Assembly: GCA_900473045.1 (NCBI GenBank) | Contig: UCKS01000001.1 | Location: 31,316 to 95,315, forward strand | Reading direction: 5' to 3' | Origin: Hyphomicrobiales bacterium | GTDB lineage: Bacteria > Pseudomonadota > Alphaproteobacteria > Rhizobiales > Rhizobiaceae | DNA: 64,000 nucleotides | In this document: positions 28,511-37,871 of the stretch, piece by piece | Layout of the letters: each line of letters begins with the position of its first letter | Numbering within the stretch: the stretch's first letter is position 1 | Position numbers and translations under genes: made by a program | The notes under the pieces: model-generated | What the model was told of the DNA's origin: nothing | The model's database searches: none | The model's input: the letters and a program-made list of their open reading frames with translations, nothing else

Positions 28511-30010
28511 ATGGATATGCAGGTCACACCGGCGCCGCTGGTTTCAAACCCGGCGCTCCGCCTCACGCTTTTCTTCTTCCTGATGACGGCCTTGTTCATG
28601 GCGACGCTGGACAACCAGATCGTCGCGACCGCGCTGCCGACCATTGTCGGCGAGTTCGGCCAGATGGAGCGGTTCGGCTGGATCGGTTCGGCCTATCTGC
28701 TGGCCACCTGCGCCGTCATGCCGCTCTACGGCAAGCTCGGCGACCTGTTCGGCCGCAAATATGTGATGATCGCGGCGGTGACGATCTTCACGCTGGGCTC
28801 GATCGCCTGCGGGCTGGCCGTGTCGATGAACACGCTGATTGCGGCGCGCGTGCTGCAGGGCCTTGGCGGCGGCGGCATCATGGTATCGATCTTTTCGATC
28901 ACCGCCGACCTGTTCGAGCCACGCGAACGGGCGCGTTACCAGAGCTATTCCAGTCTTGTCCTGATGGCATCCGGCGCTGTCGGCCCTGTGATCGGCGGCG
29001 CGATGAGCGATCATTTCGGCTGGCGCTCGATCTTTCTGATCAATATCCCGATCGGTATCGCGGTACTGATCGGCCTGTTCGTGTTCCTGCCCTATCGCCG
29101 CCCGACACGCCGTCCGACCATCGACTATGCCGGGGCGCTGCTGCTGGCGGCTTCCGTGACCTGCGTCGTGCTGCTGGGCGATGGTGCCGAACTGTTCGGC
29201 TCGCTGTTTTCGCTCGGTAGCCTGGCGATTGTCGTGCTTGGCGCGATCTGTGCGACGGTATGGGTATTTGTCGAGCGGCGGGCGCCGGAGCCGATCGTGC
29301 CGCTGACGTTGTTTCGCAATCCGACATTCAGCCTGATGCTGGTGATTTCGCTGGCGAGCGGCGCTGTCGGCATCGGCATGGTCAACTATTTTGCGCTGTA
29401 CCTGCAGACGACGACGGGGCTGACGCCGTCGCTTGCCGGGCTGCTGTTCATCATGCTGACCGGCGGCATCGTCTGCGGTGCGCTGACGGCGGGACGGCTG
29501 ATTTCGCGCTCGGGCCGCTACAAGCCGTTTGCGATCATCAGCGCCAGCCTGACCGTCATTGCCTTGCTGATTTTCACGCAGATCCAGCCGGGCACGCCGC
29601 TTTATGTGATCTGCGCGATCATGGCGCTGCATGGCATCGGTATCGGTTTTGGCCAGCAGGTGCCGATCGTCGCCGTCCAGAACATCGCCTCGCGCGGTGA
29701 TGTCGGCGCCGCCACCGGCGCTGTCACCCTGTCGCGCATGGGCGGCGCCTCGATCGCCATCTCGATCTATGGCGCCATCATCGCGGCTGGCCTTGCACGG
29801 GGAACGACCGCGATCCCGGGCATTGCCGATATCGAAAAGCTGACGCCGCTGGTGCTCTCGACCCTGCCGGAAGCGACGCGGCAGCTGGTGGCGCAGAGTT
29901 ATACGGCCGCCTTCCTGCCGCTGTTTCTGACGGCTGGTGGCATCTCGCTGATCGCGCTCACCGCGGCGATAAGCCTGAAGGCGGTGCGGTTGCCGCAGAA
30001 GGTGGTGTGA
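28511..30010 (+). CDS. MFS multidrug exporter, DHA2 (EmrB/QacA) family
   Basis: Proton-driven exporter of 499 residues with about 14 hydrophobic segments. Hallmarks are the N-terminal LDNQIVATALPTIVGEFG, motif A GKLGDLFGRKYV, and motif C-like GAVGPVIGGAMSDHFGWRSIFLIN. Members expel drugs, dyes or host compounds across the inner membrane, sometimes with an EmrA-type adaptor, which is absent here. Expression is probably controlled by the divergent MarR regulator. Confidence 0.92.
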   Translation: MDMQVTPAPLVSNPALRLTLFFFLMTALFMATLDNQIVATALPTIVGEFGQMERFGWIGSAYLLATCAVMPLYGKLGDLFGRKYVMIAAVTIFTLGSIACGLAVSMNTLIAARVLQGLGGGGIMVSIFSITADLFEPRERARYQSYSSLVLMASGAVGPVIGGAMSDHFGWRSIFLINIPIGIAVLIGLFVFLPYRRPTRRPTIDYAGALLLAASVTCVVLLGDGAELFGSLFSLGSLAIVVLGAICATVWVFVERRAPEPIVPLTLFRNPTFSLMLVISLASGAVGIGMVNYFALYLQTTTGLTPSLAGLLFIMLTGGIVCGALTAGRLISRSGRYKPFAIISASLTVIALLIFTQIQPGTPLYVICAIMALHGIGIGFGQQVPIVAVQNIASRGDVGAATGAVTLSRMGGASIAISIYGAIIAAGLARGTTAIPGIADIEKLTPLVLSTLPEATRQLVAQSYTAAFLPLFLTAGGISLIALTAAISLKAVRLPQKVV

Positions 30011-30110
30011 GGGCTGAGACGGTGACCACAACATTAAAACAGGTTACGGCCTGCCTTGGGCGCCAGAAGCGGGCAGGCTGCGCAACAAATGAAGTTGCCC
30101 AGCCGCTGTT

Positions 30111-30563
30111 TCAGCCCTTGAATCGCAAACGCACATTCTCGAACGGAAAGCCTTGATCGTCGGTGGCTCTTCGCGACACTTCAAAGAACCCCAGTGCTGT
30201 GTAGAACCGCATGGCTTGTTCGTTCTCGGTATAGACCTCCAATGAAAGCTCGCCTTTTCGATCCACCGCATGGGTGATCAACTTGCGCCCGATTCCCCGC
30301 CCGTGCTGGTCTGGGGCAACAAAAATTCCCCCGATGAACGTGTCCATCAAGCTGATGAAGCCAACAGGTTCATCCATGCGGCAGGCCACCCAGGTCTCGG
30401 CATTGGGCAAGTATTTTTCCTCGATCAGCTGCCGCTGTTCGATGAGTCTGGATTCACCGATGAAAGGGTGAGCGACAAGGGAAGCGTCGAGCCAAATGCC
30501 TGACAGTTTTTTGGTGTCCGTCGCCGCCACAAACGGCCGGACCACTAGATTTTGGTTCTCCAT
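30111..30563 (-). CDS. GNAT N-acetyltransferase
   Basis: Acetyltransferase of 150 residues with the GNAT CoA-binding segment FVAPDQHGRGIGRKLITHAV and the downstream beta-bulge region LSLEVYTENEQAMRFYTALGF. The acceptor is unknown. ATG 30563 has GGAG eight bases upstream; the longer open frame to 30674 encodes a hydrophobic stretch unlike this family. It is convergent with the exporter gene and divergent from the thiamine operon. Confidence 0.87.
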   Translation of the reverse strand: MENQNLVVRPFVAATDTKKLSGIWLDASLVAHPFIGESRLIEQRQLIEEKYLPNAETWVACRMDEPVGFISLMDTFIGGIFVAPDQHGRGIGRKLITHAVDRKGELSLEVYTENEQAMRFYTALGFFEVSRRATDDQGFPFENVRLRFKG

Positions 30564-30832
30564 GAGAACTCCACAGAATAGACATGCAAAGAAGATCAGC
30601 ACCTTTATGGTGCCGAGCGATACCGCTGCAGGCGGTTTAATCTTATCTTCTGCGCATAAGTCTCCTTCTGCCAATAAGTCTGTTTATGCCCGTCATATCG
30701 TGGCGTCAATGGCGGCTCGGGACATCTGTAGCCTCATCACCGATCCAAGCGGGAACGGCGCGACCGCCCAACAATCGCCACCCCGTTCTTGCCCCTTGCC
30801 AAGTATTTCCCTCAGGTCTAAACCTCCTTCTG
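30564..30832. other. Leader region before the thiamine riboswitch
   Basis: About 270 bases with no supportable gene on either strand. It must contain the promoter of the acetyltransferase gene (leftward) and that of the thiamine operon (rightward), neither of which has clear consensus boxes. The riboswitch begins immediately to the right. Confidence 0.4.
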
Positions 30833-30938
30833 CTCTAACGGGGTGCCGGTCGTTCTTTTTTGGAACGTTCGGCTGAGAGGCTTTTTGAAAGCCAACCCGA
30901 AGAACCTGATCCGGTTTGTACCGGCGGAGGGATTAGAC
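30833..30938 (+). promoter_or_regulatory. TPP riboswitch (THI element)
   Basis: The aptamer core is complete. P1 pairs TCTAA (30834-30838) with TTAGA (30933-30937). In order follow ACGGGGTGCC, GGCTGAGAG, GCCAACCC, GAACCTGATCCGG, and TACCGGCGGAGGGATTAGA. These are the invariant thi-box segments that bind thiamine pyrophosphate. It lies 52 bases upstream of thiB. No strong terminator follows, so control is probably through the ribosome-binding site AAGGAGG at 30979-30985. Confidence 0.95.
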
Positions 30939-30989
30939 GGCACATTCCAGCGCCCTATTCCCAATTTTTGGATTTATAAGGAGGCGCGG

Positions 30990-32012
30990 ATGCGCAAGGC
31001 AATCATTCCACTTCTCGGGCCATTTTTCGCGGCAGTCGCTGCCCTCGCTACGCCGTTCTCCGCCTCGGCCGAAAACAAGGTGCTGACGGTCTACACTTAT
31101 GAAAGTTTTACCAGCGAATGGGGTCCCGGCGCCAAGGTCGCGGAAGCGTTCGAAAAGACCTGCGGCTGCAAGATGTCCTATGTCAGCGTTGCCGATGGCG
31201 TCGAGCTTCTGACCCGGCTGAAGCTCGAGGGGGCGTCTTCCAAGGCCGACATCGTGCTTGGCCTCGATACCAACCTCGTGTCTGAAGCCAAGGCGACCGG
31301 CTTCTTTGCGCCGCACGGCGTCGATACCTCGGCAGTCAAGGTTCCCGGCGGTTTTACTGACGATACGTTCGTTCCCTATGACTACGGCCATTTTGCCGTG
31401 ATCTACGACACGCAGGTGATGAAGGAGCCGCCGAAGAGCCTGAAAGAACTGGTCGAGGGCGATCCGAACCAGAAGATCGTCATCGAGGATCCGCGCACCT
31501 CGACGCCGGGCCTTGGTCTGCTTTTGTGGGTGAAGTCGGTTTATGGCGATGATGCTCCTGCCGCCTGGGCAAAACTCAAGGACCGCGTGCTGACGGTCAC
31601 CCCCGGCTGGTCGGAAGCCTACGGCCTGTTTACCAAGGGTGAGGCGCCGATGGTGCTTTCGTACACGACCTCGCCGGCCTACCACATGGTTGCCGAAAAC
31701 ACCGACCGTTACCGGGCGGCGTCCTTCTCCGAAGGCCATTATATCCAGATCGAGGTGGCTGGGATGACCAAGGCTGCCAAGGATCCGGCGCTCGCCAAGG
31801 ACTTTCTGTCCTTCGTCACCGGGCCGGAGTTCCAGTCGATCATCCCGACCACCAACTGGATGATGCCGGTTGCGGCTACCAAGGAACCGTTGCCGGAGGC
31901 TTTCAGCAAGCTGGTGACGCCGGAAAAGACATTTTTGATGTCGTCGGACGAGGTTGCCGCCAGCCGCAAGGCCTGGATCGACGAGTGGCTGGCGGCGATG
32001 AGCAAGAACTAA
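30990..32012 (+). CDS. thiB: Thiamine ABC transporter substrate-binding protein ThiB
   Basis: Periplasmic binding protein of 340 residues for thiamine and its phosphates. A signal peptide (ends TPFSASA) precedes the mature start [20 protein letters not shown], a ThiB hallmark. Other family segments are [46 protein letters not shown] and [29 protein letters not shown] lies just upstream of ATG 30990. It is preceded by a TPP riboswitch, so it is repressed when TPP is plentiful. Confidence 0.95.
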   Translation: MRKAIIPLLGPFFAAVAALATPFSASAENKVLTVYTYESFTSEWGPGAKVAEAFEKTCGCKMSYVSVADGVELLTRLKLEGASSKADIVLGLDTNLVSEAKATGFFAPHGVDTSAVKVPGGFTDDTFVPYDYGHFAVIYDTQVMKEPPKSLKELVEGDPNQKIVIEDPRTSTPGLGLLLWVKSVYGDDAPAAWAKLKDRVLTVTPGWSEAYGLFTKGEAPMVLSYTTSPAYHMVAENTDRYRAASFSEGHYIQIEVAGMTKAAKDPALAKDFLSFVTGPEFQSIIPTTNWMMPVAATKEPLPEAFSKLVTPEKTFLMSSDEVAASRKAWIDEWLAAMSKN

Positions 32013-32045
32013 CGCAGGTTGGGGCTCGCTTCGTCTGTGCGCCTG

Positions 32046-32204
32046 CCCCTCATCCGGCCTGTCGGCCACCTTCTCCCCGTTGGACGGGGAGAAGGACCAA
32101 GCGGCCAGCTCTGTCGTCCCCTCTCCCCGCGAGCGGGGAGAGGGCTAGGGTGAGGGGCGGAGGCTCTCCGTTTGCTGGGAGGCTTGGGGTGAGGGGCTGA
32201 GGAA
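32046..32204. repeat. Palindromic mosaic repeat between thiB and thiP
   Basis: Contains a RIME-like half (CCCCTCATCCGGCC followed by a TTCTCCCC-N-GGGGAGAA hairpin at about 32071-32093), then CCTCTCCCC / GGGGAGAGG with GGGTGAGGGG, and a second GGGGTGAGGGG copy near 32190. It fills most of the 208-base gap and separates two genes that must function together. Confidence 0.75.
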
Positions 32205-32220
32205 ACCTACCTGAAATTTT

Positions 32221-33873
32221 ATGGGCATCATGATCAACCGCATCGAACGCCGTCTGACACTGACCGCAGGCGCCTTCTGCCTTGGCGGCATTGTGCTGTT
32301 CGTCTGTCTGGCGGCTGCGGCGCTTCTCGCCTTCGACGAGCCGGGCTCAGCCAATGGCGGTGTGGTGTTCGATGCCTATGTCTGGCGTGTTGCTCGTTTC
32401 ACGCTGCTGCAGGCGTCGCTCTCGACCGTTCTCTCCATCGCCTTTGCCATCCCCGTTGCCCGGGCCTTGGCGCGGCAGGCCGTCTTTCCCGGCCGTGTCT
32501 GGATCATCCGGTTGATGGCGCTGCCGCTTGGGCTGCCGGCGCTGGTGGCGGCTCTGGGGCTGATTGGCGTCTGGGGGCGGCAGGGGGTGCTGAATACGGC
32601 ACTTGTTGTTGTCGGGGTTGATCAGCCAGTCAGTATCTATGGTCTGTCGGGTATTCTGATTGCCCATGTGTTTTTCAACATGCCGCTGGCCGCAAGGCTG
32701 ATGCTGGGCGGGCTGGAGCGCATTCCTGGCGAATACTGGCTGGTCGGGGCCAATCTCGGCATGCGGCCGGTTTCGATTTTCCGCTTCATCGAATGGCCGG
32801 CAATTCGCGGGCTTTTGCCAGGGATTGCCGGGCTGATCTTCATGCTCTGCGCCACCAGCTTTACCCTGGTCCTGACGCTCGGCGGCGGGCCGGCGGCCAG
32901 CACCATCGAGGTGGCGATCTATCAGGCGCTGCGCTTCGATTTCGACCCGCCGCGCGCCATCGCTCTGGCGCTGCTGCAGATTTCGGTGACGGCTGCACTG
33001 CTGATCGCCATCCGCTTGTTGACACCCGCGGCAGACGACGGCCATGGCGGCGGTCGCAAAGTGCGCCGGTTCGATGGCCGCAACGGGTCCGGCCGAGTGG
33101 GTGACGGGCTGGTGATCGTGCTTGCAGTCCTGTTTCTCGTGCTGCCGCTCGGATCGGTGGTCTCCTCCGGTCTTCGCGCCGATCTCGTCCGGCTGGCCAG
33201 CGATCCGATGGTGCAGCGGGCGCTGCTTACCAGTGTCGTCATCGCGCTGGCCTCGGGCTTGCTCTGCGTTCTTGCGGCGGCGTTGATGATCCGGGCGCGG
33301 CAGGCAGCACTTTCGTCAAGACGGCCAACGGCGGCCGGGCGCGGGTTGGCGGCCGGGATTGCGGCCAGTGCGTCGCTGGTGCTGCTGGTGCCGCCGGTCG
33401 TTCTGGGTGCCGGCTGGTTCCTGCTTTTGCGGCCGCTCGGCGATGTCGCCCGGTTTGCGCCGCTTTTGGTTATCCTCATCAACATGCTGATGGCGCTGCC
33501 CTTCGTCTACCGCGTGCTGGAGCCGGCGATGGCCACCCATACCGCCCGCACGGCAAAGCTTGCGGTGAGCCTCGGTCTTGGCGGCTGGTATCGTTGGCGG
33601 CTGATCGACTGGCCGGGGTTGCGCAGGCCGTTGCTGATGGCGCTGTCTTTTGCCTGTGCCTTGTCGCTTGGCGATCTCGGCGCCGTGGCGCTGTTCGGCT
33701 CGCAGGATATGGTGACGCTGCCCTGGCTGTTGTACAGCCGGATGGCTGGTTACCGTTCCACGGACGCGGCGGGATTGGCACTGTTTCTGGGCCTTGTCTG
33801 CCTGGTACTGACGATCGCCGGTACGCCGCAGGCAGCGGCCGACGATGCGAGGAGTAAAGATGTCACCGCCTGA
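32221..33873 (+). CDS. thiP: Thiamine ABC transporter permease ThiP
   Basis: Double-domain inner-membrane permease of 550 residues with about 12 hydrophobic segments and two EAA loops (ANLGMRPVSIFRFIEWPAIR at about 180 and SLGLGGWYRWRLIDWPGLRR near 450), typical of fused ThiP. It carries thiamine/TPP delivered by ThiB. ATGs at 32221 and 32230 are both possible. Its 3' end overlaps thiQ by 14 bases. Confidence 0.93.
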   Translation: MGIMINRIERRLTLTAGAFCLGGIVLFVCLAAAALLAFDEPGSANGGVVFDAYVWRVARFTLLQASLSTVLSIAFAIPVARALARQAVFPGRVWIIRLMALPLGLPALVAALGLIGVWGRQGVLNTALVVVGVDQPVSIYGLSGILIAHVFFNMPLAARLMLGGLERIPGEYWLVGANLGMRPVSIFRFIEWPAIRGLLPGIAGLIFMLCATSFTLVLTLGGGPAASTIEVAIYQALRFDFDPPRAIALALLQISVTAALLIAIRLLTPAADDGHGGGRKVRRFDGRNGSGRVGDGLVIVLAVLFLVLPLGSVVSSGLRADLVRLASDPMVQRALLTSVVIALASGLLCVLAAALMIRARQAALSSRRPTAAGRGLAAGIAASASLVLLVPPVVLGAGWFLLLRPLGDVARFAPLLVILINMLMALPFVYRVLEPAMATHTARTAKLAVSLGLGGWYRWRLIDWPGLRRPLLMALSFACALSLGDLGAVALFGSQDMVTLPWLLYSRMAGYRSTDAAGLALFLGLVCLVLTIAGTPQAAADDARSKDVTA

Positions 33874-34582
33874 AACGGATATTGCGGTTCGCCTCAGCGG
33901 CGTGCGCGTGCAGTTCGGCCAGACCCAGCTGCATTTCGATTGCGCCATCGGCAAGGGTCAGATCGTCGCTGTGACCGGCGCATCCGGTTCCGGTAAATCG
34001 ACATTGCTCAATGTGATCGCCGGGTTTGAGACGCCGGATGCGGGCACAGTCGAGATTTTGGGGGACGATGTGGCGGGACGCGATCCCGCCGAGCGGCCGG
34101 TCTCGGTGATCTTCCAGGAGCACAACCTGTTTGCGCATCTCGATGTTGCCACCAATATCGGCCTTGGGATCGATCCGGCTCTGAAGCTGGGTGTCAAGGA
34201 AAAGGCGAAAATTGCAAGCGCGCTGCTGCGCACCGGCCTGGAGGGTTTTGGCAAGCGGTTGCCGCCGACCTTGTCCGGCGGCGAACGGCAGCGCGTGGCG
34301 CTTGCCCGGGCGCTGGTGCGCCGCAAGCCGATCCTTTTGCTCGACGAGCCGTTTGCGGCGCTCGATCCGGGCCTGCGCGCCGGTATGAGCAGCCTTATCC
34401 TCGATCTGCACCAGCAGGAGGGCAATACGATCCTGATCATCACCCACCATCCCGACGATGTCCGGGTGCTGGCCGACAGCGTGCTGTTTCTCGATAAGGG
34501 CCGCATTCTCCTGCACGAGCCAGCGGCACAGTTTCTCGAGCACACCGATCTTCCGGCTGTCGCCCGGTTTCTCGGCCGGTGA
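33860..34582 (+). CDS. thiQ: Thiamine ABC transporter ATP-binding protein ThiQ
   Basis: ATPase of 240 residues for thiamine import. It shows Walker A GASGSGKST, Q-loop VIFQEHNLFAHLDVATNIGLG (the ThiQ-type form), signature LSGGERQRVALARAL and Walker B ILLLDEPFAALDPGLR. ATG 33860 has GAGGAG five bases upstream and overlaps the end of thiP, so translation is probably coupled; an ATG at 33845 is less well supported. Confidence 0.94.
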   Translation: MSPPETDIAVRLSGVRVQFGQTQLHFDCAIGKGQIVAVTGASGSGKSTLLNVIAGFETPDAGTVEILGDDVAGRDPAERPVSVIFQEHNLFAHLDVATNIGLGIDPALKLGVKEKAKIASALLRTGLEGFGKRLPPTLSGGERQRVALARALVRRKPILLLDEPFAALDPGLRAGMSSLILDLHQQEGNTILIITHHPDDVRVLADSVLFLDKGRILLHEPAAQFLEHTDLPAVARFLGR

Positions 34583-34865
34583 GGATCGCCTGCGATGCTT
34601 TTGCCACAATTTGAACGACAGCCTGTGCGACGGCGCTTTTGATCTTGGGCAGCGTGCATTCTCGTAGGCGTTGCCGGGATATCACGGGGCAACTATTTCT
34701 ATGGGTATATGCTAGGCACGCATGACGCGAATAGGCTACAGCAGATCATTGCCGTATTCGCCGCATGACCTATTTACGCGGCTGTAAAGAATACTGAATT
34801 TGCACGGGTGCAGACACCGGAACGGTTTGCACGGCTGGCCTGAAGACTGGAAATGAGCTGAGGCG
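34583..34865. other. Intergenic region before the M48 protease gene
   Basis: These 283 bases show no gene and no repeat. A short AT-richer part (about 34770-34802) may hold the promoter of the downstream protease gene, but no consensus boxes stand out. Confidence 0.35.
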
Positions 34866-36377
34866 ATGAGCAGAACGACAGGCACGCAGAGGCAGGTTTC
34901 ACGAACAGGCTCCGGCGTGTCCGTGCGCGCTGTCGCGGCGCTGGCTGTCAGTCTGTTTCTGTCCGGCTGCCAGTCGGTGATCGAGCAGACCTACGAGCCC
35001 AAGGTCTCGCCGTCGTCCAATCCGCAGATCGTCGAGGAAGTCCAGAAGAACGACCCGCGCGCCCAGGTCGGCGCCCGCGAGCATCCGCGCATCGTTGCGA
35101 GCTATGGCGGCGAGTATCAGGATGAAAAGACCGAGCGCCTTGTCGCCCGCATCACCGGCGCGCTGACGGCGGTTTCGGAAAACCCGAACCAGTCCTATCG
35201 CATCACCATTCTCAATTCACCCGCCATCAACGCCTTTGCGCTGCCGGGCGGCTATCTCTATGTAACGCGCGGCCTTCTGGCGCTCGCCAACGATGCGTCG
35301 GAAGTGGCAGCCGTGCTCTCCCATGAAATGGCCCACGTCACCGCCAATCACGGTATCGAGCGGCAGCAGCGCGAAGAGGCTGAGGTCATCGCCAGCCGCG
35401 TTGTGTCCGAAGTGCTGTCGAGCGATCTGGCCGGCAAGCAGGCTTTGGCGCGTGGCAAGCTGCGGCTCGCGGCCTTCTCTCGCAATCAGGAATTGCAGGC
35501 CGACGTCATCGGCGTGCGCATGCTCGGCGAGGCCGGCTACGACCCCTATGCGGCGGCGCGTTTCCTCGATTCAATGGCGGCCTATAGCCGTTTCTCCCTG
35601 GTCGATCCCGACAGCGACCAGAGCCTGGACTTCCTGTCGAGCCACCCGAGCGCGCCGCAGCGCGTCGATCTCGCCCGCCGTCATGCCCGCGCCTTCGGCG
35701 CCGAAGGGGCCGTCGGCGACCGTGGCCGCGACTATTATCTCGCCGGGATCGACGGTCTGCTCTATGGCGACAGCCCGCAGGAAGGCTATGTCCGTGGCCA
35801 GACATTCCTGCACGGCAAGCTCGGCATCCGGTTCGATGTGCCCGCAGGCTTCCAGATCGACAACAAGGCAGAGGCAGTGCTGGCGACCGGGCCGAATGAG
35901 ACCGCGATCCGCTTCGACGGCGTCGCCGATGCTCAGAAGCGCAGCCTGACCGACTATATCGGTAGCGGATGGGTCACCGGCCTGCAGCCAGACACGATCC
36001 ATGCCGTGACGATCAACGGTCTGGAGGCCGCAACGGCGCGGGCTTCGGCTGAACGCTGGGATTTCGATGTGACCGTGATCCGCATCGACACGCAGATCTA
36101 CCGCTTCCTGACCGCCGTGCCGAAGGGTGCGTCGAGCCTGGAGCCGACCGCCGATGTGCTGCGCTCCTCGTTCCGCCGCATGACGCCGCAGGAGGCCGCC
36201 GCCCTGAAGCCGCTGCGCATCCGTGTCGTTACCGCCAAGCCCGGCGATACGCTCGCAACGCTCTCGGCCCGGATGATGGGCACCGACCGCAAGCTCGATC
36301 TGTTCCGTCTGATCAATGCGATGCAGGTCACCTCGACGGTGAAGCCCGGCGACAAGGTGAAGATCATTTCGGAATAG
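34866..36377 (+). CDS. M48 family metalloprotease lipoprotein with C-terminal LysM-like domain
   Basis: Envelope zinc protease of 503 residues resembling BepA/YfgC, which assists outer-membrane protein quality control. A lipobox LSGC places the lipidated Cys at 35. The M48 domain follows with HEMAH at 153-157 and the third-ligand helix around NQELQADVIGVRMLGEAGYDP. A long region of unknown fold follows. The last 50 residues (VVTAKPGDTLATLSARMMG to VKPGDKVKII) look like LysM and could bind peptidoglycan. Single-gene unit. Confidence 0.88.
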   Translation: MSRTTGTQRQVSRTGSGVSVRAVAALAVSLFLSGCQSVIEQTYEPKVSPSSNPQIVEEVQKNDPRAQVGAREHPRIVASYGGEYQDEKTERLVARITGALTAVSENPNQSYRITILNSPAINAFALPGGYLYVTRGLLALANDASEVAAVLSHEMAHVTANHGIERQQREEAEVIASRVVSEVLSSDLAGKQALARGKLRLAAFSRNQELQADVIGVRMLGEAGYDPYAAARFLDSMAAYSRFSLVDPDSDQSLDFLSSHPSAPQRVDLARRHARAFGAEGAVGDRGRDYYLAGIDGLLYGDSPQEGYVRGQTFLHGKLGIRFDVPAGFQIDNKAEAVLATGPNETAIRFDGVADAQKRSLTDYIGSGWVTGLQPDTIHAVTINGLEAATARASAERWDFDVTVIRIDTQIYRFLTAVPKGASSLEPTADVLRSSFRRMTPQEAAALKPLRIRVVTAKPGDTLATLSARMMGTDRKLDLFRLINAMQVTSTVKPGDKVKIISE

Positions 36378-36445
36378 AGCGCGGCAAAAGCCGTCGCAGG
36401 CTCGGCCGCGCATCGAAATTTTGACCGTTTTGTCGTATCGGGCGT

Positions 36446-36628
36446 CTATCTGAAGCGGCGGTCGATCGGGATAGTGAAGGACCAGGCATTCGGGCGCTCT
36501 GCCCGATGGCGAAACCTCTCCGGAAAGATGGTCTTCCTCTCCTGCAAAGGATTTCCCTGTGCCGGATTGGTTGGAGCGCCCCAGCGCTCGTTGTAAAGGT
36601 CCTTGAAAAGACAGCTCGTCGGGAGCAT
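36446..36628 (-). CDS. Small hypothetical protein, divergent from the LacI regulator
   Basis: Sixty-residue ORF with no family I recognise. The start is well supported: AAGGA lies eight bases before ATG 36628, and a 14-base LacI-type palindrome lies 15 bases upstream of that ATG. The product is rich in Arg, Pro and Phe (ERWGAPTNPAQGNP, KTIFPERFRHRAERPNAWSF), has no membrane segment and no signal peptide. It could be a regulated small protein or the remaining start of a larger lost gene. Confidence 0.5.
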   Translation of the reverse strand: MLPTSCLFKDLYNERWGAPTNPAQGNPLQERKTIFPERFRHRAERPNAWSFTIPIDRRFR

Positions 36629-36642
36629 GGTCTTATCCTTTC

Positions 36643-36656
36643 TTGAATCGATTCAA
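36643..36656. promoter_or_regulatory. LacI-family operator 1
   Basis: Perfect 14-base palindrome TTGAATCGATTCAA with the central CG typical of LacI-family operators. It lies just upstream of the small leftward ORF. Its centre is exactly 40 bases from that of operator 2. Confidence 0.75.
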
Positions 36657-36682
36657 TCTTGTATGATCGGATGTCAAGAGAT

Positions 36683-36696
36683 TTGAACCGATACAA
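36683..36696. promoter_or_regulatory. LacI-family operator 2
   Basis: TTGAACCGATACAA matches operator 1 at 12 of 14 positions and keeps TTGAA-CGAT-CAA. It lies 45 bases before the regulator start. The 40-base spacing puts both sites on the same DNA face, suiting a looped tetramer or two cooperating dimers. Confidence 0.68.
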
Positions 36697-36740
36697 TATT
36701 CTGCTAGGTTGATGTGGGTTCATTGGATGAAGGAGCGATC

Positions 36741-37802
36741 TTGATCAAGGGACATGTAAAGCTTGCCGACATTGCCAAGGCGGCCGGTGTGTCGCAGGGG
36801 ACGGCGTCCAATGTCTTCAGCCGGCCTGAGGTGGTGCGCGAGGAGGTGCGCGAGCGCGTGCTGGGGATTGCCAAAGACCTTGGCTACAACGGTCCGGATA
36901 TCAAGGGGCGACTGCTGCGGGCGGGGCGGGTCAATGCCATCGGCGTGGCGGCGATCGAACCGCTGGCCTATTTCTTCGAGGACCCCTGGGCGCGGGCGCT
37001 GATGACAGAGGTCTCGGCAGTCTGTGACGCCACTGGCACCGGCATCGCGCTGGTCTCGGCGCAAAACCAGCAGAAACTGTCCTGGAACATTAACAGCGCG
37101 CTGGTAGACGGCTTCATCCTGCTGTGCGTCGAAGGTGGGGAACAGCTGGTGGCGCTGACACGGCGGCGGCAATTGCCTTTCATTGCCCTGGCGCTGGGCG
37201 ACGGGGACGCCGCAATCCCGGCGATCGGTCTCGACAATATCGCCGGGGCCGCGCAGGCGGCGCGGCATCTGGCCGATCTCGGCCATCAGCGGTTTGCCAT
37301 TCTCGCCATCGGCCTCACCGGCGGCGAGGCGGGCGCGATGGCGCCGGAACAGGCCGTCCGTTCGCTGAAATTCACCTCGCGCGACCGGGCGCTGGGCTAT
37401 TGGCAGGCACTGGCGGATTTCGGCATCGGACGCGCGGATGTACCGATCCACGCGACGCAAAACGACAGGCCGACCGTCGATGCGGCGCTGGAGGCGCTGT
37501 TTGAAACCGCAAGGCCGCCGACGGCCATCCTGGCCATGTCCGACCGCATCGCTCTCTTTGCCATGCAATGGCTTGCCGGGCGGGGATACGCGGTGCCGGA
37601 CGATGTGTCCGTCATCGGCTTCGACGGTGTGCCGGAGGCGGCGACTGTCGTGCCGGGGCTGACGACGATGGCGCAGCCGCTTGCCGAGATCGCGCGCCGG
37701 GCCGTGGCCGCCATCCTCGAGGACGCGGCGCCTGCGCAACAGGAGGCGCTGGATGTAACGCTGATCGTGCGGGGCAGCACGGCGCCGCCGCCGGCGGTTT
37801 AG
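36741..37802 (+). CDS. LacI family transcriptional regulator
   Basis: Regulator of 353 residues. The N-terminal helix-turn-helix is VKLADIAKAAGVSQGTASNVFSRPEVV with the hinge GYNGPDIKGRLLRAGRVNAIGV, and the rest is a periplasmic-binding-protein-like sugar-sensing domain (LVDGFILLCVEGGE, DNIAGAAQAARHLADLGH, VPDDVSVIGFDGVPEA). I chose the TTG at 36741, with AAGGAG six bases upstream; a GTG at 36714 lacks a site. No sugar-use genes adjoin it, so the ligand is unknown. It probably controls itself and the divergent small ORF. Confidence 0.88.
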   Translation: MIKGHVKLADIAKAAGVSQGTASNVFSRPEVVREEVRERVLGIAKDLGYNGPDIKGRLLRAGRVNAIGVAAIEPLAYFFEDPWARALMTEVSAVCDATGTGIALVSAQNQQKLSWNINSALVDGFILLCVEGGEQLVALTRRRQLPFIALALGDGDAAIPAIGLDNIAGAAQAARHLADLGHQRFAILAIGLTGGEAGAMAPEQAVRSLKFTSRDRALGYWQALADFGIGRADVPIHATQNDRPTVDAALEALFETARPPTAILAMSDRIALFAMQWLAGRGYAVPDDVSVIGFDGVPEAATVVPGLTTMAQPLAEIARRAVAAILEDAAPAQQEALDVTLIVRGSTAPPPAV

Positions 37803-37871
37803 CATTTGCCGACGGCTATTTCGGGAACCGTCCCCGCTTTGATGGGCGCGTTATCGCCAACCTGTTTCCCG

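Larger units (their letters stand above)
36378..36740. other. Divergent region with small ORF and operators before the LacI gene
   Basis: The region holds the leftward 60-codon ORF at 36446-36628, two matching 14-base operators, and the start region of the LacI-family gene. The stretch 36378-36445 next to the protease gene shows no feature. Confidence 0.5.
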
